Shown here in pieces: positions 11,605 through 22,475 of a stretch of DNA of 64,000 bases. Every line of letters starts with the position of its first letter. Positions within the stretch are counted from its first letter, which is position 1. The translations under genes were made by a program, and so were the position numbers. The DNA is from Cristatella mucedo. Taxonomy: Eukaryota; Bryozoa; Phylactolaemata; Cristatellidae. The notes beneath the pieces were generated by a model. It searched no databases. It was not told where the DNA came from and saw nothing but the letters and a program-made list of their open reading frames with translations. The stretch is from contig WPIO01000057.1 of assembly GCA_009760855.2 (NCBI GenBank), positions 1,758,501 to 1,822,500 of the forward strand, given 5' to 3'.

Positions 11605-12440
11605 ACAGGCTATGTGGGTGTTAAGTAAGAGAGTTTGTGTATAACATACTCAGAGCCTCAACTGCTTGGGTACGCATTCGGTAGCCATCAGACGACATCT
11701 CTTACAACACAGAGAAAGTTGGAAACATAGCTGAGTCAGGAGAGCAGTCAATAATAACAATAATAATAATAATAATGCACTTGATAAAGCGCCCTCAGAG
11801 AACTTAATCTCTCTCTAGACGCTTTACATCTGCTGCAAATGGAAATGTAATTGAATGGTGAGTAAAATCTTGCTTGATAAACAAACAAAATGAATAACAT
11901 AGTTAGGCGTGACATGCACAGGGTCAGCTTGCAAATGTGGTTAGTGGCAGCATGCACCGTGTCAGCACGCATAAGCAGTTAAGGAAGTGACTAGCCTAGA
12001 AGTAGCAACTCAGGACAGCTGAAAAAGATGTTCCACAGTGGGCGGTAGGAGAATAGCAGTCTTAGGAATACTGGAAGCGAGTTCCACAGTCTGGGATCTG
12101 CAGAGCTTAAGTTTTTGCAGCCAAAGGTATTAAAACGGAAGAATGAAACAGCTAATGTATAGTCCGTACAATACCTGAGGGCACGAAGAGGCTGAACTGG
12201 TGAAGCAGTTCAGCTAGGTATGGAGGAGATAAGCCATGGCAGGCTTAATAGGTCAGTCAGAATTTGCCCAGTATCACTTGATTAACTAGTAGCCCTCTTA
12301 CCTCTTTTAGCAAAAGGAATACGTGGTAAAACCTCTGGAACTTGAAATATACCCTTGCTGCCATATTCATAGCCAGCTGCAGTGGTTTAGCTGCTTTCTT
12401 TCGTAGCACTGCCAAAATTAATGACAATAATCATACCAAG
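11605..12440 (-). mobile_element. LINE-B 3' fragment interrupted by LINE-A
   Basis: Minus-strand LINE-B: 3' UTR and C-terminal end at 11605-11748, then resumption at 11974 with GCAGTTAAGGAAGTGAC, running through the GTTCCACAGTCTGGGATCTG block to about 12440. It is degraded by stops. Removing 11749-11973 restores a colinear LINE-B sequence, which shows that the host copy was there first. Confidence 0.85.
11749..11973 (-). mobile_element. LINE-A 3' fragment nested in LINE-B
   Basis: A 5'-truncated LINE-A with intact stem-loop and an (ATT)n tail (11749-11776 as its complement). A 6-bp target duplication AGCAGT is at 11743-11748 and 11974-11979. Orientation is the same as the host. It starts in the 3' UTR around TTATGCGTGCTGACAC. 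Confidence 0.9.
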
Positions 12441-13640
12441 ACAGTTTGATTTAGGATTTACAATTTCTGTTTATTCGTAGATATTCTATAAACAGTTGCA
12501 TGTGACGATGCTGTGACAACAAAGTATGAGTAAGACTTCACATGACAGTTTACATGCGAACATGTAAAGCCCTGATGAACTAATCATTCCAGTAATGATC
12601 AGGCAAAAAAGGCTTTTAACTTTTTCAAAAACACCTTTGATTTAAAAAGGTTATCGTAAGTTCCCATATAATCTCATAGGCTAGTATTGATGAAAGGTCT
12701 GATCCGAAATAATTTTTCGAAATCTGTAATTTCAAAACACGCATGTTAACCCTGTAATTTTATTTTCTTTATTTCAAGAGATTCGTCATTATTCCTAAAG
12801 ATTCTTTGAATCCCACGCTTGAAAACATTGCATCATAAATTAGCTTTCCTCTAGTTATAAAAATAGTAAATATTTACCATATAATTACCTAATCTGACTC
12901 AGCATATAAATCTCAAGAATTTAAGCCTCTTTCCAGAACGTATTTTGAAACTATCGCCTCTCGTAAACAGCAAACTTTCATCGAACTCGAGAGCGAAGGA
13001 GCTATATTTAATTTTCACGTATATAATGCACAACCCAGTCAGTAAAAGGTTTCGCTGGATAATCATGAAAATACTTTCACTAGAATCAATATGTGTAGAA
13101 CTACGAAGTACATTTAAATTCATGAATACTCTGACTTATTAATCACATTCCATGTTAACCTGGTAGCAAAGTTACTTCAAGGCTTTTTTCTATGTCATTA
13201 TTAGTTTTAGTTTGACCTCAGTCACGGCTAATGTTTTATGGTACGAGTTAATGACTCGTTACTAAGCTTTTTCTTACTTTTCTATTTTTTAGTCGAATGC
13301 TTTTTGGGTCTCTAGCAGAGAGAAACCAACCCACCGGTTTCCTTCCAAGTAAGCAATATAGCAAGCTTGTAATTGGATAACGTTTCTGAAATTTCTTTAG
13401 TTGACCACCAAGCTTGGTACTCATTTTGCACCTAGTCGGGCAACGTTTGTGTTCTAAAATTAAATTCTGAAGTCCGATGACGGAATGTTTTAAGGTAAAT
13501 CGAGGTCGCCTGTTGATTGAAAGATATCTCAGAATAGCTGCTTACCGTTGAGATAATGGGCATTCTTCAGCAACTTTCCCGAAGGTTTACTTTCATCTGC
13601 GTCCGCTGTCTAAATTCTCACCTTCACTAATTAAAATTGC
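12441..13640. other. No recognisable gene
   Basis: AT-rich. Two mirrored 65-74 codon frames at 12899-13142 occupy the same stretch and look like chance openings. Confidence 0.4.
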
Positions 13641-13838
13641 CATTAAGAAACATTGGTTTCACGAAGTATGAATCCGTCTTTTAGAGCGTGGTGATGGTGG
13701 AATGTGTAGTCGCACGTTATATCTTCCTCCCCGCGCTAAAGAGCGGCCTCGGGGACACTCCTAGCGTGGTGCGGACCTTTACTTGATTTCTCCGTAATAC
13801 CTTCGGGTAATCCGCTGCTATCTTTGCGGTGACTATTT

Positions 13839-14909
13839 ATGAGCTGTCCTCGGATATACTACACAAAACAGGACCTGCTTAGCATAAGATGCGATGTCGC
13901 CATTAGTCGATACCTACCGGCGGGCCTTCTCCGGCGGTTCAGTGAGAACCTACCTGCATCCTGCGTTCGCCCCATCAACAGCTCGGCTATCAAACCTACG
14001 ACTCGTAAGTTTAAAGCGCTAAATAGTACTTGTTGCAGTAGTAGCCCACCCGCTGTAGCCCAGCACGTTGTGAAACGTCGTCCCACGGCCGTTACCAAGG
14101 TCCAATTCAAATTCGAAGAGCCAGCGTCCGCCGGGCCGGACGCAAACGGTAGAGAATACGAGCCACTTCATCGCCGTCGCCCAGTAGTTGGACAGCCTCT
14201 TAAATTCCGCCAACTAAATGTCCGCTCGTTAAAAACCAAGGGGTTACTTATCCGCGATCAGGTGGTCCAGGAGAAGCTAGATGCATTTCTGCTTACCAAA
14301 ACCTGGATGACGCCTTGTTCCAGTAGCTGTATTTCCGAGACCACCCCACCCGGGTTCTCATTCTATCAGTCCATGCGTTCTGACAAGGTTGGTGGCGGGG
14401 TTGCAATTGTAGTTCGCGAATCGTTTGGCTATAAAATGTGCAGTTTCTCGCATGGGTCATCGTTTGAATCGGTTGCTATTAGGTCTTCATCAAAGACAAT
14501 GCCTCTCACCGTTGTGATATACCGGCCTCCTGGCAGTCTAAACTTGCTTATAGAGGAGTTTTCAGAGTTCCTTGCTAAAATATTTGTGTGTGCCAGGCCG
14601 TTACTGATTGTAGGAGACTTCAATATTCACGTTGACAACCCTAGCAACAGCCAGGTCAGCTCATTTCTTGAATTTCTGGAGAATCTTGGTTTGGCCCAAC
14701 ACGTTAATCATAGCACCCACGTCGGTGGCCACATTCTAGATCACGTGATCACTAAGGATGTCCTCCCCACTGACTTTGTGGTGTGCCCACTGACCCTCTC
14801 AGATCATTGTTCGGTCTCGTTTACTGTTCCTGCTCCCTCGTACGTGCAGGGCAATGTCGAATTTGCCAAACGACGTAACTTACAAAGCATTGACATGGAC
14901 AAGTTTTGA
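13839..14909 (+). pseudogene. LINE-B endonuclease domain (apurinic/EEP type), inactivated
   Basis: The 356-codon frame opens with an ATG. Residues 1-115 form a basic, Ser/Pro-rich leader of the kind that precedes the endonuclease in CR1/L2 elements. The EEP endonuclease core runs from about 122 to 330: LNVRSL (126-131, catalytic Asn), TKTWM (153-157), GGGVAIVVR (185-193), GDFNIH (259-264) and SDHCSV (321-326). Such enzymes nick target DNA to start target-primed reverse transcription. The motif normally reads TETWL; here the metal-binding Glu is Lys (154), which should abolish nicking. The frame ends at TGA 14907-14909, short of the linker, and the continuation lies in other frames. Domain assignment is strong; loss of activity is inferred. 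Confidence 0.88.
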
Positions 14910-15226
14910 AAATCTGTTTGTGATGCAGGCCTTCTTGATCTGCATTCAGACTCGACCGGCAGCCTCGATACCCTCACAGATGCGATGAACATGACACTCA
15001 GGAGTGCTCTTGACAAGCATGCTCGCGTTCGCTCTATCTGTGTTCAAAGTCGTCGAGATTGCTTTCAATTTACAAAAAACTCCTTAAGATGCACCGTGTT
15101 AAGCGCAGGCTGGAACGTCGCTTCAAGAAATTGGGGTCTGAGGCAGACCTAGTCAATTTTAAAGACTTCCTTTGAGTTTACACACGAAAGCTTAAAAAAG
15201 CCAGGGCTTTTTTTTTCATTAGAAAA

Positions 15227-17120
15227 ATGAATTCCTGCCAGTCGGACACTAAACAAATTTATAAGACCGTAAACCATTTACTGGCCAATGCTGTCAGGTC
15301 TGACTCCCCAGATATTAAGGGCTCAGCCGAAAAGTTTTCAGCCTTCTTTACTGAAAAAATTGTGCACATTCGTGCCTCCATTAAGCCCCCTCCGACCAAA
15401 GCAATCGCCGTTCCTCAACCTGTGACCTTTCTTAAAAGGTTCTCTGCTGTTTCTGCCTGTAATGTGGCTATCTTAATAAGGTCTGGCAAAAAGAGCTCGT
15501 CTCCTGAACACCCTATACCTTTATCTCTGTGATCTTCACTTGCAGACCAACTTAGCCCTACCATAACCAAGATTTTTAATGCTTCTTTGGGAAAAGGGGT
15601 CATCCCCAAGTCCTTCGAATCGGCAATCGTTAGACCTATTCTTAAAAAGCCTGGATTAGACACAGAGGTCCTAGCAAACTATCGTCCAGTTTCCCTTCTT
15701 CCGTTCTTATCAAAGATTCTTGAAAAAATTGTTGCTAAGCAGCTAGTTGAACGTATTGAAAATAATGGAATGTCAGAAACATTTCAATCAGGGTTCAAGA
15801 GGCAGCACTCTACTGAAACTGCTCTCCTCCGTGTTAACAATGACATTCTACGTGGTAACGACGACGGGAATGTCACTGCCTTAGCTCTGCTAGATCTATC
15901 TGCTTCCTTCGACACCATTGATCACGAAGTTCTGCTTGAACGATTGAGGACAACTATTGGTCTGACAGACGAAGCTCTAGCGTGGTTTAAATCATACTTG
16001 ACTTGTCTGATCGTGTTCAATCCGTGTCGTGTGGGGGTCAGGTCTCAGGCATGAGAATAGTCACCTGTGGAGTCCCTCAAGGGTCTGTACTCGGTCCCTT
16101 GCTGTTCTCCATTTATACACAACCTCTGGGAAAAGCGATTAAGGCCCATGGAATAGGATATCACTTCTATGCAGACGATACTCAGTTGTATTTGCCATTT
16201 AAACCGTCAGAATCTGCTGCAGCAACTGAGAAACTGAATGCTTGCCTTGCCGATATTCGATCCTGGATGTCGGAAAACCTTCTGAAATTAAATGACGATA
16301 AAACCGTACTGCTGCTCATAGGACACCCTAAGCGTGTGGCTGGATTAAAAGGCTTTGCTGTTCTAATAGGTGATGCTATTATGCGACCTTCACCACGTGC
16401 TCGTAATCTAGGTGTCGTGTTCGACAGCTGCCTCAATTTCAAAAGCTTCATTCAGAAGACTGCCTCTACAGCTAGCCATCGCATCCGATCCTTATCCAAG
16501 ATTAGAAGCTATCTCCCACAGTGGCTTGTAAAAAATTTAACTAGCTCTTTAGTTCTGTCTTGGCTTGATTATTGTAATTCCCTTTTGGCTGGGCTACCAA
16601 AGAAAGCTATTATGCCACTACAGCGGACTATGAATATGGCCGCAAGTCTTGTCTTCAAGTCCCAGCGGTTTGACACGTGTCACCTCTGCTGAAAGAGCTA
16701 GGATGGTTGCCGGTTAAGCAAAGGATACAGAGCAAAGTTCTTATACTGACCCACAAGGCCCGCCACGGTTTGGCTCCTTCGTACCTAGCTGAACTGCTGC
16801 ATCAGTTTCAGCCTGTTCGCGCCCTCGGGTCCTGTGTGGACAATAAATTAGCTGTCCCATTCCTCCGTTTAAAGACAGTTGGCGACAGAAGCTTTAGCTC
16901 TGTAGGTCCTAGACTGTGGAACTCGCTTCCACAATTCTTATGCAACGACATCTACTCTCCAACTGCCGACTATGGCACATCTTTTTCAGTGGTCCTGAAC
17001 TGCTACTTCTATGCTACTCACTGCCTCAACTGCTCTCCTAACTCTACTATGCTTCCCACTTTCTCTTTGTTGCGTGAGACGAAGTCTGTTGCTACCGAAT
17101 GCGTACCGAAAGCCGCTTAG
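15227..17120 (+). pseudogene. LINE-B reverse transcriptase and C-terminal region, frameshifted
   Basis: Fragments read in order. 15227-15532 is the linker and RT entry (YKTVNHLLANA, then FSAFFTEKI), ending at a TGA that continues in frame to 15587. 15587-16054 holds RT blocks ANYRPVSLLPFLSKILEK, FQSGFKRQHSTETALL and the metal-binding LDLSASFDTIDH. After a frame change, 16003-16692 carries [11 protein letters not shown], catalytic FYADD (codons 16168-16179) and KLNDDKT. After another, 16677-17120 is the conserved tail (YLAELLHQFQ, GPRLWNSLP). Catalytic Asp residues are present, so inactivation comes from the stop and frameshifts. The protein would copy its own RNA at a nicked genomic target. 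Confidence 0.9.
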
Positions 17121-17213
17121 GCTGTGAGTGCGCTATACAAAACTCTCCTGCGTAACATCCACATGGTCTTTATGACTTTGTGCAGTTACTGACGGAGATA
17201 CATAACATAACAT

Positions 17214-17510
17214 TCATCACGTCATCCCTGACTTGACCACATTGAAAAAGAACTCAGAAACGTATCTATTCAGGACAGCATTTAGTGGGTCCTATGATTG
17301 GTCCTTTATGCTCTTATGTGTGCTGTCACTAACCAGACTTGTATGCTGACCCCGTGCACGGCACCCCTAACCATATTATTCGTGATTTTTATCGAGTATG
17401 ATGTTTCTCCCCACTCGATTTATTTCCCTTGCAGCAAATGTATATCATCTATAAAGAGATTAAGTTCTCTGAGGGCACGTTATAAAGTATATAAATATTA
17501 ATATTATTTT
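17214..17510 (+). mobile_element. LINE-A 3' fragment abutting LINE-B
   Basis: Starts with CGTCATCCCTGACTTGACCA, the LINE-A C-terminal region, immediately after the LINE-B tail. It runs through TTTAGTGGGTCC and the stem-loop (AGAGATTAAGTTCTCTGAGG) into an AT-rich tail. The left stem is degraded (ATATCATC for AAGCGCC). Confidence 0.8.
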
Positions 17511-18469
17511 GATAATTGGTATTACTTAGGATTAGCATCTCTAATATTTATATAGCTTAGTAATACTTAGAGTCTACATTCGCCCAATTAGATGGAAGAT
17601 ATAACGCAAATAACATGAGTTCAATAAAGAATGCATATGGTACAATAAACAAACTGGTGAGTCTTGAATGTATTCATCGTAACCATGATCTGTAATACCC
17701 ACTCCTTCTGCTAATTTGATAAAAAATTGATCTTCAACGGAACTTCCTATTGTGCGGGTCGGATCAATCTTCAATCGTTAATCATAACTTTAATTGTTTC
17801 AAGACTTCCCTGAGCAGGTCTGGCAATAGATGAAAATCTCGACTGAGTATTCGCACCTCCAATGCCTCTATTTTTTTTATCAGGAACAGTAAGGTATCCG
17901 ACCATTCTTCTCTCTGGCATGGCTCTATGGAAAGGTACTGTAGACTCTTGAGATACAGCACTTGGTGGAATTTATAATAGTGTTTTACTTAGTAGATTTC
18001 GTTGCAAGTATCCTATGATTGCTACATGTTTATTAACGTCATATACGTTAGATACTTTGCTTTAAAGTTCTATAGAGAGTAAGACTGCAAGTAGTATGCC
18101 TAGATTTCCTAGTTACAAGTTTCCTTGGCTTTGCAATTTTTAATTGATTTAAAATACTAATGCTCCATCATTTACATTAAGTTTTGCTGATACATACCTC
18201 GCCTTAAAAGCCTATTGATCGCCTATTATAACATATGAATCTTTTCTAAGGAAATTTGAATCCGCAGTACATTTATTCATTGCATCACCGGAATCAATAG
18301 CTTCACCAACACCTTTGATTTTTTTTACCACCATTATCTAATGTTCCAAGCATTACTGGATCATTGGACATTATTGGTACATGAAAGGTATATATAAAGG
18401 TTTAAAATGTTCCATTTTAAGGAAGATAGGCCATAGTCGATAAGGCTAATTGTTGGTCTCAATCTTAAC
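17511..18469. other. No recognisable gene
   Basis: AT-rich. A 66-codon minus frame at 17574-17774 has no recognisable similarity. Confidence 0.4.
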
Positions 18470-18625
18470 ATGTGAATGTAACCCCTAACCAGGTTATTTT
18501 TTTTGTTTATTCAGCATGCTGCCACTAACCGTTCAATCATGCTTCCGTTGCAGCAAATTTAAAGTGCATTGGAAGAGATTGAGTTCTCTGAAGGCACAAT
18601 ATCCAATGTATTTTTATTATTATAT
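18470..18625 (+). mobile_element. LINE-A solo 3' end, old
   Basis: LINE-A 3' UTR (AACCCCTAACCAGGTTATT, then GAGATTGAGTTCTCTGA) ending in TATTATTATATT. Several substitutions lie in the stem. Confidence 0.75.
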
Positions 18626-18899
18626 TTAATGCACAGTTTCAGCACCAGCATTTTTTGAGTGCAGCAGATAAATTAAGCAGTGTCAGAAATGTATTTTCAT
18701 CAGCCTATTCTCAGGTCAGGATTTATTTCTTGACACAGAAAAAGCGATGCTGGTGATTTTTGTTTGGACTACATCGTGAATGAACCTTTTTCTAGAATTT
18801 TTTTTTAAATAAGAAGATTTTCACGGTCTCACATTGGATTCGCTGCTTTCAGCATATTACCTATTTAATCTTCATTACATATGGGTGTCCTTTAAAAGA

Positions 18900-19735
18900 G
18901 CAACATTTCGTTAGGTGACCAAGTCACAGCCACACTTAAGGCATCCTACTTTCAACTACATTGTATTGCTTCAATTTCGGCTCCTGCACGCGGGGATACC
19001 TATCTGCATTGATCCATGCATTTTTTTACATCTAATCTTACCATTTCAACGTACTGCTAGATCTTCTATTGGCCTGAGGGATCACACACTTACAGTTGAT
19101 TCGAAAGTTGCAGCTTGCCTTATTTTTCGTCAGCATAGAATTTGCTACGTCATTGAACTTCTAGCCTACCTGTGCTGTCTCCTTTTCATGGAAAGAATTG
19201 ACTTCAAGGCTTTCTCGCTTAGTTTCAGGTATATCAATTCCTTCTATGCCGCCTACCCATCGTACGTACTAATCCACTATGTTAACAATTGTACCACCAG
19301 GCTTACCGAATGAAATCTGTTAACAACGTCTGGTACGAATCTCAAACTCTTTGGTAACCGCTCATTTAGATCGCAAGCTCCCAAGGTCTGGAGCTCACTT
19401 CTTTCGACTGGCCTCTGTACGTCCTAAGATTTGACGACGTTTAAAATGAAACCAAAAGTTGACTTACTTATCACAGCATTAAGTGGTGAAATGTGGTTCT
19501 TCCTTTGTCTGCCTGTAAACCAGACATCGTTTGAGGACATTCACCTTAAACCATAGACGCATGCTGACCCTTTGCATTTCATCTTTAACCCCGGTTTTGT
19601 TGTTTTCATTGAGCATGCCACCACTAACAATTCGACTATGATCTATTTGTATTAATTGTAAATTTCCTAGAAGGAGATTAATTTCACTGATGGAGTTTTA
19701 TAAAAATACAATTGTTATTATAATTAACAGCTACC
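18900..19735 (+). mobile_element. LINE-A fragment, very old
   Basis: Diverged copy of the region after the RT catalytic motif. Recognisable blocks include TTTCAACTACATTGTATTGC (YFQLHxIA), GACTTCAAGGC, CTCCCAAGGTCTGGAGCTC and a decayed stem-loop AGGAGATTAATTTCACTGA at about 19670. A 132-codon frame (18915-19313) covers part of it in the wrong frame and is not a host gene. Confidence 0.65.
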
Positions 19736-19749
19736 ATCTTTTCTCATAT

Positions 19750-20280
19750 TTGTCGCTCACTTTTAGGTCTCTTCATTCTATGGCTCCAGCCTATCTTTCA
19801 GAGATACTACCCCATCAGGCAAAGCATCGTACCACTCGCTTTTTGGAATCCAACAGTCTAGAAATACCTCGTACAAACCTTAAATCCTTTGGAGACCGTG
19901 CATTTAGCTCGTATGCTCCCACAGCCTGGAACTCCCTCCCGACCTGCATCAGAACATCCCCTGACATGACCACATTTAAAAGAAACTTAAAAACATACCT
20001 ATTTAGGACAGCATTCAGTGGGTCCCTGTGATTCGTCCTCGATGTGCTTATGCGTGCTGACACTGTGCATGCTGCCACTAACCACATTTGCATGCTGACC
20101 CAGTGCATGTAACCCCTAACCATGTTATTCATTTTGTTTGTTTTTCAAGCATGATTTTACTTACTATTCTATTGCGTATCACTTTGCAGCAAATGTAAAG
20201 CGCCTAGAAAGAGATTAAGTTCTCTGAGGGTGCTTTATCAAGTGCAATATTATTATTATTATTATATATTAAAAGCATGA
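19750..20280 (+). mobile_element. LINE-A 3' fragment, young
   Basis: Starts at TTGTCGCTCACTTTTAGGTC and keeps the last 90 or so codons open ([17 protein letters not shown] ... [17 protein letters not shown], stop at 20031). The 3' UTR, stem-loop and (ATT)n tail follow. By eye it differs from 26624-27140 at only about six positions over roughly 510 bp, so both derive from a recently active subfamily. One change (GGGTGC for GGGCGC) sits in the stem. Confidence 0.9.
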
Positions 20281-20329
20281 GGGAAAAACTAAGATAATCC
20301 CAATATCAATGATTAAAATTTACATTTTA

Positions 20330-22137
20330 ATTCTATCCGTGTATAAAGTCGTGAATATTCCTTTCAATTTACAAAAAACGTCCTAGAGATTGGCTGGGTT
20401 AAGCGTAGGCTTGAACGTCGTTTCAAGAAATCGGGGTCTGATGCAGATCTACTCAATTTCAAAGGATTCTTTCAAGTTCAAACCCGGAAGCTTTAAAAAG
20501 CCTTCTTTTTTCATCCGAAAGCTGAATTCCTGCCAGTCGGACCCTACACAGATTTATAAGACAGTAAACCATCTACTGGCCAATGCTGAGAGGTCTAACT
20601 CCCCAGACATTAACGGCTCAGCTGAAACGTTTTCAGCCTTCTTTACTGAAGAAACTATGCACATTCTTACCTCCATAGAGCCCCCTCCGACTAAAGCAAT
20701 CGCGGTTCCACAACCTGTGACCTTCCTTAAAAGGTTCTCCGAGGTTTGTGCATGTGATATGGCTATCTTAATAAGGTATAGCAAAAATAGCTCTCTCCTG
20801 AAGACCCTATACCATCATCTCTGTGGTCTTCACTGGCAGAACAACTTAGTCCTGCCATAGCCAAGATTTGTAATGCTTCTTTGGGAAAAGGGGTCGTCCC
20901 CAAGTCCTTCAAATCGGCAATCGTTAGACCTATTCTTAAAAAGCCTGGATTAGATACAGAGGTCCTTGCAAACTATCGCCCTGGTTCCCTTCTTGCTTTC
21001 TTGTCAAAGATTCTAAAAAAGTATTGCTAAGCAGCCGGTTGAACATATTGAAAAGAATTAAATGTCAGCAACATTTTAATCAAGGTCCAAGAGGCAGCAC
21101 TCCACTGAAACTGCTCTCATCGTGTTAACAATGACATTCTACGTGGCAGTGACGACGGGAATGTTACTGCCCTAGCTCTGCTAGATCTGTCTGCTGCCTT
21201 CGACACCATTGATCACGATGTTCTGCTTGAACGATTTAGAACAGTCATCAGTCTGGCAGACGAGCACTGGTGTGGTTTGAATCGTACTTGTCCTCTGGCG
21301 TTCAATCCGTGTCGTTTGGGGGTCAGGTCTCACCCACGAGAAGGGTCACCTGTGGAGTTCCTCAAGGGTCTGTACTTGGTCCCTTGTTGTTCTCTATTTA
21401 TACTCTACCTCTGGGAAAAGTGATTAAGGCCCATGGCAAAGGATATCACTTCCATTCTGATAATACTCAGCTGTATGTGTCATTCCAACCGTCGGAATCT
21501 GCTGCAGCAGCTGAGAAACTGAATGCTTGCCTAGGCGACATTCATTCTTGGATGTTGGAAAACTTCTCGAAATTGAATGACGATAAAACCGAACTGCTGC
21601 TCATAGGACACCCTGAGCGTGTCGCTGGATTAAAAGGCAATGCTCTTCTAATAGGTGATGCTATTGTGTGAACATCACGTGCTCGAAATGCATGTGTCTT
21701 TTTCGACAGTTGCCTCAATTTTAAAAGCTTCATTTAAAAGACAGCTTCTACAGCTAGCCATCACGTCCGATCCTTATCCAAGATTAGGAGCTGTCTTCCA
21801 CCATGGCTTTTAAAAAACGTAACTAGCTCCTTATTTTTGTCTCGGCTTGATTAGTGTAAATCCCTTTTGGATGGGCTATCAAAGAAAGCAAGTAGGCCAC
21901 TGCAGCTGACTGTGAATATGGCTGCAAGGCTAGTCTTGAAGTCCCAGATGTTTGAGTACGTGTCTCCTTTGCTAAAAGAGCTAGGATGGATGCAGGTTGA
22001 GCAAAGGATACAGAGCAAAGTTCTATGGCTGAACCACAAGGCCCGTCTCGGCTTGGCTCCTTCGTACTTAGCTGAACTGCTACACCAGTTTCAGCCTATT
22101 CGCACCCTCAGGTCATGTGTGGATATTAAGAGCTGCT
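20330..22137 (+). mobile_element. LINE-B fragment, both ends missing
   Basis: Begins in the linker after the endonuclease (TTTCAATTTACAAAAAACG, as at about 15065 of the long copy) and runs through the RT to DNKL-equivalent codons at about 22130. It lacks the 3' UTR. The RT blocks [11 protein letters not shown] (around 21355) and [11 protein letters not shown] (around 21575) are readable. The catalytic region reads FHSDNTQ instead of FYADDTQ, so two of the key residues are lost besides many frameshifts. Confidence 0.85.
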
Positions 22138-22184
22138 AATAAAAGAGTACTGTTATGTTATGGATAATACATGTAAATTTGGTA

Positions 22185-22475
22185 TTGTGCCCATGGGGAA
22201 GTAAATCTCTTTCGAGGCACTTTCAATTAACTACGAAGGAAACAACATTGAATAGTTATTGGCAGTATCCTCAATAAACGGCAACAATAAAATGGTTAGG
22301 GGTGACATGCACGGGTCAGCATGTAAGTTTGCTTAGTGGCAGCATGCACAGTGTCAGCAAGCATTAGCACATAAAGTACGAATCACATGGACCCACTAAA
22401 TGCTTTATAAATAAGTGTGTTTCTTTTAATTTTACTTTTAAATGTGGTCACGTCAGGGATGTTGTTTCTAGCCTT
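22185..22475 (-). mobile_element. LINE-A 3' fragment, old
   Basis: Minus-strand LINE-A 3' UTR and C-terminal codons. GTTAGGGGTGACATGCACGG and GACCCACTAAATGC are conserved. The terminal stem-loop is heavily eroded. Confidence 0.75.

Larger units (their letters stand above)
13650..17213 (+). mobile_element. LINE-B, near full-length copy
   Basis: The only copy with a 5' leader (GC-rich, about 13650-13838), an endonuclease ORF, a linker, a reverse transcriptase, the conserved C-terminal tail and a 3' UTR ending GAGATACATAACATAACATT. The 3' UTR can fold: GTAAC/GTTAC and CACA/TGTG pairs flank a loop (clearer in the copy at 45028). Domain order, EN then RT, and a tail of short repeats instead of poly-A fit the CR1/L2 superfamily. 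An endonuclease-domain stop, an in-frame TGA before the RT and at least three frame changes make it inactive. The 5' boundary is uncertain, and I see no clear target duplication. Directly downstream lies a LINE-A tail (17214). Confidence 0.9.

Noticed and set aside
11743-11979. A composite gene or CRISPR-like repeat structure from the repeated hairpins
   Set aside because: Repeats are dispersed LINE tails of varying length and orientation without regular spacers, and nothing prokaryotic is present.
19815-20132. 105-codon minus-strand frame starting like the frame at 4261
   Set aside because: Antisense of the LINE-A C-terminus. The resemblance only reflects the shared repeat.
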